Below, one piece after another: positions 1 to 5,621 of a stretch of 12,684 nt of DNA. The stretch is from an uncultured Clostridium sp. (GTDB lineage Bacteria > Bacillota > Clostridia > TANB77 > CAG-508). Below the pieces are notes generated by a model. That model saw only the letters and a list, made by a program, of their open reading frames with translations. It searched no databases and was not told the DNA's origin. The stretch is taken from positions 1-12,684 of the forward strand of contig CAOJXM010000010.1 in assembly GCA_948465625.1 (NCBI GenBank), given 5' to 3'. Made by a program: the position numbers and the translations under genes. Each line of letters begins with the position of its first letter. Position 1 is the stretch's first letter.

Positions 1-625
1 AGGTCCTCTTAAAATTCTCTGGTGCATCTCCCACAAATGGCCTTGCAATTACCGTTCCCACATTATATTTTGGCTGATTCAAAATTTCTCTTGCTATTTC
101 ACAAATTTCATACAATCTTTCCACTGCAATAACCTCTTCATGAGTAGCAATTTGAAACACACTATCTGCTGAAGTATAAATAATAGGATAACCTGTTTTG
201 ATATGTTCTTCTCCATACTCTTTTAATAATTCTGTACCAGAGCCTACTTTATTTGCCAAAATCCCTTCCAATTTTGCTTTTTGCATAAACTCCTGTATCA
301 ACTCATCTGGAAATGCATTTGGATACGTAGTAAATCCATCTCTTAAAATATAGCCAGACATTTCCCAATGCCCTACTGGGCTATTTTTTCCTACTGCTTG
401 CTCTGCTGCTTTTCCATAAGCTCCGATTGCTTTCTTGCACTTATCTTCTATTTGTATTCCATCCATATTATACAATCCCATTTTTTGCATATTAGGTAAT
501 TCTAATTTGGTATTACGGTAAATTCCCTCTAAAGTATTACTTCCACAATCACCATATTGATTGGCATCTGGCAATTCACCTACGCCAAACCCATCAATTA
601 CAACTACAATCGTTCGATTTATCAT
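1..625 (-). CDS. deoB: Phosphopentomutase (5' part; 3' part lies beyond the window edge)
   Basis: Interconverts (deoxy)ribose 1-phosphate and 5-phosphate in nucleoside salvage; cytosolic, two-metal enzyme of the alkaline phosphatase superfamily. The visible 208 residues (about half of the usual ~390) begin MINRTIVVVIDGFGVGELPDA, with the metal-binding Asp at residue 11, and contain NSPVGHWEMSG (81-91), YTSADSVFQIATHEE and VIARPFVGDAP, all hallmark DeoB blocks. The ATG at 623-625 is preceded by GAGGGA, and the start lies inside the last 11 codons of the upstream gene, which suggests translational coupling. Odd point: by alignment from memory to Bacillus DeoB (GKDTMTGHWE), the activated Thr85 is replaced by Ser82 and the preceding Asp by Asn. 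The remaining metal ligands are outside the window. The family call is secure; activity cannot be judged from half the protein. Confidence 0.93.
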   Translation of the reverse strand, partial: MINRTIVVVIDGFGVGELPDANQYGDCGSNTLEGIYRNTKLELPNMQKMGLYNMDGIQIEDKCKKAIGAYGKAAEQAVGKNSPVGHWEMSGYILRDGFTTYPNAFPDELIQEFMQKAKLEGILANKVGSGTELLKEYGEEHIKTGYPIIYTSADSVFQIATHEEVIAVERLYEICEIAREILNQPKYNVGTVIARPFVGDAPENFKRT

Positions 626-2861
626 TCTCTTCCCTCTTTTCTATCTCATACTCTGTTAACTCAATCGTCTTTTGTTTTATGCCATCTTCTTCATCCTCTT
701 CTATAATACGAAAACTCTTTTCTGACTTTGGTTTCATTTCATACTGCTTTAAATCAAGCAAAACTTCATCTGTTAAATCCATTCCTATTGGCAAAGTCTT
801 ATTGCGATTTTCATAATAAATACTATTTGAAAGAAAAACAACATTGGTATCCTTTTTTAGATTAATTTTGTTTAAACAGATTGTTTCTTCTTTTGTTTTT
901 TCTATAAACTTTTTAGGATTCATATTTCCTTTTTGAATACCTTCTTGTATTTCTTCTCCTTCTATATAAACTGCCATATCCAGTGGTGAAGTCATTTTCT
1001 GAAATGCCATATCAAAGTTCTTTTTGTACTTTTCTATCTCTTGTATGTATTCTTCTAGTGTAGTATCTTTTGTAATATTTAAAATTTGAAACTTATCTCT
1101 TGCAACCTCTCGATGCTTCTTACTTCCCATTAACTTTATTTTAGTACTATCTTCTGAAATGCTTCCAAAAATATCAAAATCCTCTTTTTGAAATAACACT
1201 TTTTGTGCTTCTGCCTCTTTTTTTAGTTCCTCTAATGCTATTTCTTCTTGTTTTCTTTGATTCACAACCTCTCTTTGCTCTGTACTTAAAATAAAGATTG
1301 CTTCTTGTTCTTCTTGTGTAAACGACTTTCTTTGCTTCAAATCAACTTGTATTCCTAAATCTTCAAAATCCTCTTCATAATCAAATGCCTTTGAAATTCT
1401 TGGAGCCACCACTTTTTCCTCTTCAATTCCTTGTATAAGCATTAAATTTTCATCCTTATTTGCAAATTTCCAAAATTCAAAAATACTTTTTTCATGACGA
1501 TCAATTTCTTCAATATACAAACTAGCATTCTTTATTTTCAATTTCATGCTTTCTATTTTATTTTCACTTGCTTTTTTATCTAATCTTAAATTCTTTACCT
1601 GTAAAGATATACTATCTAATTCTTTACAAATTTTAACCAAATCCTCGATTGTATAATTTTCTTTCTCCTCTAATATCTCTAATTTTTTTCCCTCTGTTTC
1701 TGGTTCACTCTTCTTCTCCTCTTTCTTTTGTGGTTTTGCTTTCTCCTTCTTATTTGCCTTTAACTTAAAAAAGTACTTTACTCTTCCAAAAAAAGTCTTC
1801 CTACACTCTAAATAAGTACTAATCTGCTTCTCCTTTTGGAAATATTCTTCCTCTAAACTTACCACCCATTCTTTTCTTTCTTCTAGCAAACTTACTAAAT
1901 CTTTCTTTTCCTGATACAATCTTTCTACTTCTGCAATTTGCTTTATTGCTTCTTGTTTTAATAAAAGTGCTAACTTCTCGTATTGAATCCTTTTATTATT
2001 TCGCTCAAACTCTAACTCTCCATTTCTACCAATTCGAGTCGTAAACTTATAATAATGAGGTAACTCTGTTTGCAAAATAAATAATGCTTTTAGCAATCTG
2101 TAGAACTCCTCTGTCTTTTCTTTTGTATTAAAATGAATACGATAATAACTTTGTATCTTCTCATACACTCTTGTAGTTCCTGTAATTTGCACACTTAAAT
2201 TTCCTGTCTTATCATATACCTCATACATAAGTGGCCAATCCTTTGTAAACACCCACAAATACTTCTCTATATCAGAAAACTCCATCTTTTTCAAATATTT
2301 TCCAGAATACTCCATATGGCTAATTGGTACAAACACCTTATAAGATTTATTCGCCTTATAACACTCAATCTGCTTTTTTAATAAATAAAAAAAAGTAGAA
2401 TAATCCAAATCTTCTGTTGTAACCAACATAAAATACTTCTTTGTATTCTCCGAATAATACACTTGCCACAAATAATTATCCTCAAACTTTACACGAAAAG
2501 GAACCTTTCGATTCAACTGTTGCTGTTTCTTTGCAACCTTCTCTATTTCCTCTATTTCTACCTCTTTTAACATCTTCAAAAACGTTGTATGTCTTAAAAT
2601 ATTCTCCTCTTTCTCTGTATCCAAATACGCATATAAGCTACTTGCTTGTGAATACTTCTCCTTAATACTATTCAAACGATTCGTTGGCGTAAGCATAATT
2701 TGAATTTCACGTACATCAATATACTGATACACTTTATACTGATTCTCCTCATAATATCTTGGTGGAAAATACTCTAATGGTTTATACTCTTTAACAAAAT
2801 CTGGTATTTCATCAATCTCTAATCCTATATACTTTAACTTCTCCTCAATTAGTTCTTTCAT
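594..2861 (-). CDS. Uncharacterised 755-residue coiled-coil protein
   Basis: I do not recognise this family and assign no function. No signal peptide or membrane segment is visible, so it is probably cytosolic. Layout (numbered from the chosen start): an N-terminal globular part of roughly 1-265, rich in aromatic residues (YFPPRYY near 31-37; LWQVYYSENTKKYFMLVTTE near 131-150); a predicted coiled coil about 295-355; a Lys/Glu-rich linker about 366-400 (KANKKEKAKPQKKEEKKSEP); another helical charged stretch about 405-465; and a C-terminal part ending in an acidic cluster (IIEEDEEDG). The reading frame could extend 15 codons upstream, but ATG 2859-2861 has AAAGGAGGAG five bases before it, while the longer version is encoded by a repeat element. 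It lies downstream of ytvI and overlaps deoB by 32 bases, so it is probably co-transcribed with one or both. Confidence 0.8.
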   Translation of the reverse strand: MKELIEEKLKYIGLEIDEIPDFVKEYKPLEYFPPRYYEENQYKVYQYIDVREIQIMLTPTNRLNSIKEKYSQASSLYAYLDTEKEENILRHTTFLKMLKEVEIEEIEKVAKKQQQLNRKVPFRVKFEDNYLWQVYYSENTKKYFMLVTTEDLDYSTFFYLLKKQIECYKANKSYKVFVPISHMEYSGKYLKKMEFSDIEKYLWVFTKDWPLMYEVYDKTGNLSVQITGTTRVYEKIQSYYRIHFNTKEKTEEFYRLLKALFILQTELPHYYKFTTRIGRNGELEFERNNKRIQYEKLALLLKQEAIKQIAEVERLYQEKKDLVSLLEERKEWVVSLEEEYFQKEKQISTYLECRKTFFGRVKYFFKLKANKKEKAKPQKKEEKKSEPETEGKKLEILEEKENYTIEDLVKICKELDSISLQVKNLRLDKKASENKIESMKLKIKNASLYIEEIDRHEKSIFEFWKFANKDENLMLIQGIEEEKVVAPRISKAFDYEEDFEDLGIQVDLKQRKSFTQEEQEAIFILSTEQREVVNQRKQEEIALEELKKEAEAQKVLFQKEDFDIFGSISEDSTKIKLMGSKKHREVARDKFQILNITKDTTLEEYIQEIEKYKKNFDMAFQKMTSPLDMAVYIEGEEIQEGIQKGNMNPKKFIEKTKEETICLNKINLKKDTNVVFLSNSIYYENRNKTLPIGMDLTDEVLLDLKQYEMKPKSEKSFRIIEEDEEDGIKQKTIELTEYEIEKREENDKSNDCSCN

Positions 2862-2863
2862 AA

Positions 2864-2873
2864 CTCCTCCTTT
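2864..2873 (-). promoter_or_regulatory. Ribosome binding site that decides the start of the 755-residue protein
   Basis: On the minus strand the sequence reads AAAGGAGGAGTT followed by ATG (2861-2859). The core is a near-complete anti-16S match at ideal spacing. The in-frame ATG at 2906 has no such site and lies inside a repeat, so the shorter start is preferred. Confidence 0.85.
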
Positions 2874-2874
2874 G

Positions 2875-2930
2875 TGGACCATTAGGGACGGTTCTTTTTG
2901 GTCCATTTTGGACCAAAAGGGACGCTTCTT
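2875..2930 (+). repeat. REP-like intergenic repeat, copy A
   Basis: This 56-bp element lies between ytvI and the next gene. It matches the reverse complement of 4785-4840 at 48 of 56 positions. Internally it has two 22-bp direct units (2875-2896 and 2909-2930; 19 of 22 identical), each starting TGGACC and containing AGGGACG and TTCTT, separated by a segment carrying GGTCCA. The centre forms a hairpin: TTTTGGTCC (2896-2904), loop ATTTT, GGACCAAAA (2910-2918). One end abuts the ribosome binding site of the downstream gene and the other stops 7 bases short of the ytvI stop codon. There is no U-tract, so it is not an obvious terminator. It resembles mobile REP repeats spread by RAYT transposases; that link is from memory. 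Confidence 0.8.
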
Positions 2931-2937
2931 CCTTGTT

Positions 2938-4032
2938 CTATCTTCCGAAAATAGCTTTACCGACTCCTTTATCTATCATAGTTGAAAATATATTTTTTAA
3001 TATAATTAGTACGATTGGACCAATTAACATTCCCATTACTCCAATAAACTTAAATCCTGTATACATGGCAATCAATGTAAAAATCGGATGAATTCCAATG
3101 TGTTTGCTTACTACTCTTGGCTCAATAAATTGTCTTACCACTGACATAATCACCCACAATACAAGAATCGCAATTGCTAAGTTGATATCTCCATTAATAG
3201 CTGATACCACTGCCCATGGAACCATTGCTGTACCAGAACCCAAAATTGGTAAAGCATCTACAAATCCGATTACTAAAGCGGCTAGTAATGGAAATTGTAC
3301 ATTGAATCCCATTAATCGAAAAGCATACAATCCTACTAAAGAGATGATAAACGAAATAATAACCAAGATTGCTTCTGCTTTTAAATACCCACCTAAAGAT
3401 TGGGTTAACTCCCTTACATGAATCCCTATTTTCTTTACCCACTCTCGTGGTAAATGATGCTCTAATTGGTCTAACATATATAGCTTATCTGTACATACAA
3501 AATAAATAGATAATAGTGTTACTACTACATAAATAGCAATAGTTGGTATTGCTGTTAGCATATTTAATAATGAAGTTAATCCATTTTTCACCCAAGTTGA
3601 TATCGTTGCAATGACATCTCCTGCTGAATCTTGAATTAATTTTGTAATTTCTGGTGAGACTTTTATTTTATCAAAATCAATCTCATTAATCAAATTTTGC
3701 ACTTGTATGTATGCATTTTCAATATACTCATTTAAGCCTTGTAATAGATTATATGATTCTGATATCAAGGCTGTAATTCCCCAAACTAACAATCCAATAA
3801 TAATAGAGAATACAATTATTAATACAATAATAGCACTCGTTTTTCTTGTAAGCTTCGTTCTTTTCATCGTAAATCTTATAATTGGCTCTACCATAAGTGA
3901 AATTATAAATGCGATTAAAAATGGCATAAAAAATACTGCTAATTTAAACGCCAAATAAATTCCTATGATGCTGAAAGTCAGAACCAATAACCTTTTTCCA
4001 ACTTTCGTCCAATATCCCATGTCTACTACCAT
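2938..4032 (-). CDS. ytvI: AI-2E-family membrane protein, YtvI-type sporulation protein
   Basis: A 364-residue polytopic membrane protein of the AI-2E (PerM/TqsA-like) transporter family. Two hydrophobic segments lie within about 15-48 and one at about 67-90; a soluble stretch spans about 91-155; several more segments fill 155-350. The block VDALPILGSGTAMVPW (about 258-273), then VVRQFIEPRVVSKHIGIHP and IAMYTGFKFIGVMGMLIGP, are typical of the sporulation integral membrane protein YtvI subfamily, whose substrate and exact role are unknown. The ATG at 4030-4032 follows AAGGGAG at good spacing; an in-frame ATG five codons in is a weaker alternative. The gene has its own promoter candidate and is isolated from the CBS-domain gene by a terminator. 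The AI-2E family call is strong; the YtvI subgroup rests on remembered motifs. Confidence 0.85.
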   Translation of the reverse strand: MVVDMGYWTKVGKRLLVLTFSIIGIYLAFKLAVFFMPFLIAFIISLMVEPIIRFTMKRTKLTRKTSAIIVLIIVFSIIIGLLVWGITALISESYNLLQGLNEYIENAYIQVQNLINEIDFDKIKVSPEITKLIQDSAGDVIATISTWVKNGLTSLLNMLTAIPTIAIYVVVTLLSIYFVCTDKLYMLDQLEHHLPREWVKKIGIHVRELTQSLGGYLKAEAILVIISFIISLVGLYAFRLMGFNVQFPLLAALVIGFVDALPILGSGTAMVPWAVVSAINGDINLAIAILVLWVIMSVVRQFIEPRVVSKHIGIHPIFTLIAMYTGFKFIGVMGMLIGPIVLIILKNIFSTMIDKGVGKAIFGR

Positions 4033-4084
4033 ATTTTTCTCCCTTTCTTATTTGATATTTATATTATGTGCCTAAGTTTTTTTT

Positions 4085-4113
4085 ATTATACTATATCTGC
4101 TCAAAAATGAAAA
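4085..4113 (-). promoter_or_regulatory. Candidate sigma-A promoter of ytvI
   Basis: On the minus strand: TTTTCA (4108-4113; 4 of 6 to TTGACA), a 17-base spacer, then TATAAT (4085-4090; 6 of 6). It lies just past the U-tract of the preceding terminator and about 50 bases before the ytvI start. A second, sporulation-type reading exists further downstream, CATAATAT at 4061-4068 (sigma-E/K -10-like), with a poor -35. Confidence 0.5.
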
Positions 4114-4116
4114 GAA

Positions 4117-4149
4117 AAAAAGAGATTTTCGTCTTAAAAATCTCTTTTT
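4117..4149 (-). terminator. Rho-independent terminator after the CBS-domain gene
   Basis: A perfect 13-bp stem, 4137-4149 paired with 4117-4129 (core AGAGATTTT / AAAATCTCT), with a 7-base loop. On the minus strand a T-rich run (TTTTTTCTTTTC) follows. It starts 17 bases after the CBS-domain gene stop. The A/T-rich flanks on both sides would let it work in both directions. Confidence 0.85.
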
Positions 4150-4166
4150 CTAAAGTAGTCAACTTC

Positions 4167-4613
4167 TTACTCAGCATTTTTAGCCTTTGGATTGCAATCA
4201 CAAATATTCTCTAATGTATTACATACCTCTTTTGCTCCAACCTTACCATCATGATTTGCCAAATCCCCTAAGGTTAACATACCAACAATTTGATTATCTT
4301 GCATAACTGGTATTCTTCTAATTTGCAAATTAGACATCATTTTAGTTGCTTCATTTACATCAGTTTCTGGCGTACAACAACATACTTTACAAGTCATAAC
4401 ATCAGAAACTTTTGTTGTATTGGCATCTTTATCACAAGCAACTGCTCTTAAAATAACATCTCGGTCGGTTAAAACACCAACAATATTCTTATTATCATCA
4501 CAAACAGGAATACAGCCAACATGATTATCACACATCATTTTAGCTGCATCTTTTACTGTACTACTTGGGTTGCAGTAGCACACATTTAAACTCATACACT
4601 CTTTTACTTTCAC
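4167..4613 (-). CDS. Cysteine-rich tandem CBS-domain protein
   Basis: A 148-residue protein made almost entirely of two CBS domains (about 1-60 and 68-125). Such pairs bind adenine nucleotides or similar ligands and act as sensors. Ligand-type motifs GVLTDRDVI (46-54) and GMLTLGDLA (111-119) follow the G-h-x-T/S-x-x-D pattern. It carries 14 Cys (residues 6, 12, 14, 28, 34, 38, 60, 75, 78, 79, 80, 131, 138, 140). Three parallel C-x-C-x-P motifs, VCYCNP (11-16), VCCCTP (77-82) and ICDCNP (137-142), suggest metal or redox chemistry (inference). There is no fused effector domain. The start is GTG (4611-4613), 8 bases after AAAGGAAG; an ATG-TAA pair lies in that spacer. The next in-frame ATG would cut into the first CBS strand. 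It appears to be transcribed alone between its promoter and terminator. Confidence 0.88.
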   Translation of the reverse strand: MKVKECMSLNVCYCNPSSTVKDAAKMMCDNHVGCIPVCDDNKNIVGVLTDRDVILRAVACDKDANTTKVSDVMTCKVCCCTPETDVNEATKMMSNLQIRRIPVMQDNQIVGMLTLGDLANHDGKVGAKEVCNTLENICDCNPKAKNAE

Positions 4614-4639
4614 TTTACATACTTCCTTTCCAAATTGAT

Positions 4640-4667
4640 ATATTACTATTCTGCTCTAGTTTTTCAA
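4640..4667 (-). promoter_or_regulatory. Candidate promoter of the CBS-domain gene
   Basis: On the minus strand: TTGAAA (4662-4667; 5 of 6), a 16-base spacer, then TAATAT (4640-4645; 4 of 6), about 27 bases before the GTG start. The rest of the 216-base gap to the methyltransferase gene is AT-rich. It holds repeat copy B and a weak 7-bp stem (4744-4750 with 4767-4773), but no clear terminator. Confidence 0.4.
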
Positions 4668-4784
4668 AAATATGCACAAGATTAATTGTTGTATTTTTCT
4701 ATTTTTACAAAAATTTAATTTATCTTAAAAAACTCTCTTTTTCAGATAAACGGTTCTAATCTATCTTTTATCTAATTTCTATTA

Positions 4785-4840
4785 AAGAAGCGTCCCAAAT
4801 AGTCCAAGTTGGACCAAAAAGAACAGTCCCTATTGGTCCA
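4785..4840 (-). repeat. REP-like repeat, copy B, overlapping a gene end
   Basis: On the minus strand it matches copy A (2875-2930) at 48 of 56 positions, so the two copies are inverted relative to each other, about 1.9 kb apart. It keeps TGGACCAATAGGGAC, the exact decamer TTTTTGGTCC, and GGGACGCTTCTT, but its second unit has drifted (TGGACTATTT). Its first bases are coding: ATGGACCAATAG gives the last three residues and the stop of the methyltransferase, so insertion at this site probably replaced the original end of that gene. Confidence 0.78.
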
Positions 4841-5621
4841 TTTTTTGCCTTACATATTCATATAGGATTACACCTGTTGCTACAGAAGCGTTTAGACTTT
4901 CGGTTTTGCCAAGCATTGGAATTTTGGCTTGAATGTCTGATACTGCTAATATTTCATCTGTTACTCCATTTGCTTCATTTCCAATTATGATTGCTTTTTT
5001 GTTGTATTCTACATCAAAGATACTTTTTTCGGTTTGTAAAGAGGTGGCAAGTATTTTAAATCGATGTTTTTTTATGTTTTTGATGGTTTGTACTAAATTT
5101 GTTGATTCGATTACTTTTACACGAAAAATGGCTCCCATGGTAGAACGTACTACTTTGGGATTGTAAGCATCTGCGGTATGAGAGGATACAATGATTTGGT
5201 TTAGGCCTACACTATCTACCGTTCTTAATATGGTTCCTAAATTTCCTGGGTCTTGTATGCCATCTAAGATAACAATCATTTCTTGATTGTAGTCTATGCT
5301 GTCCTCACTGCTTTCTTTGTTGATGACTGCTAATATTCCTTGTGGCGTACTTACATCGGTAAGAGTAGCAAATATTTTTTCACTTACATAAATACAGTCG
5401 TGTTTGGCTATTTCATATAGTAAGTTTTGCTCTAATGTATTATCTTTTACACATTCCTCACATACTACGATTTTGTCAATCTTAGCACCTTCTTGTATTG
5501 CCTCTTCTATTAGCTTAATTCCTTCTACCATGTATTGATTTGCCGTATCTCGATATTTTTTATCTTTTAATTTTCTTATGTTTTTAATCATTTCATTATC
5601 TTTACTCGTTATGACTTGCAT
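4830..5621 (-). CDS. TrmH/SpoU-family rRNA 2'-O-methyltransferase (RlmP/YsgA-like)
   Basis: A SPOUT-fold, S-adenosylmethionine-dependent RNA ribose methyltransferase of 263 residues. The N-terminal substrate-binding domain spans about 1-105 (SKDNEMIKNIRKLKDKKYRD...YMVEGIKLIEEA). The knotted catalytic domain carries motif 1 DGIQDPGNLGTILR (120-133, with Asn127 and Arg133), motif 2 IIIGNEANGV (211-220), and motif 3 IPMLGKTESLNASVATGVILYE (234-255). Length and motifs fit the group of Bacillus subtilis YsgA/RlmP, a 23S rRNA methyltransferase; the exact target here is inferred. The ATG at 5619-5621 lies inside the mfd 3' end (20-base overlap) and is preceded by AAAGGAG about ten bases upstream, so it is probably translated from the mfd mRNA. 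The last residues MDQ and the stop lie in repeat copy B. Confidence 0.9.
   Translation of the reverse strand: MQVITSKDNEMIKNIRKLKDKKYRDTANQYMVEGIKLIEEAIQEGAKIDKIVVCEECVKDNTLEQNLLYEIAKHDCIYVSEKIFATLTDVSTPQGILAVINKESSEDSIDYNQEMIVILDGIQDPGNLGTILRTVDSVGLNQIIVSSHTADAYNPKVVRSTMGAIFRVKVIESTNLVQTIKNIKKHRFKILATSLQTEKSIFDVEYNKKAIIIGNEANGVTDEILAVSDIQAKIPMLGKTESLNASVATGVILYEYVRQKMDQ

Noticed and set aside
2441..2665. Plus-strand open frame opposite the 755-residue protein
   Set aside because: Low-complexity Ser/Leu/Pro translation, no ribosome site, and complementary to a clearly coding minus-strand gene. The same applies to the other plus-strand frames opposite ytvI, mfd, the methyltransferase and the DgkA/PAP2 gene.
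2895..2918. Repeat A hairpin as a terminator between ytvI and the next gene
   Set aside because: The stem is good but no U-tract follows on the minus strand, and the downstream gene has no promoter of its own that I can see. Read-through is more likely.
3194..3442. Second minus-strand open frame inside ytvI
   Set aside because: It lies in another frame of a conserved membrane protein, and its translation is unlike any protein I recognise.
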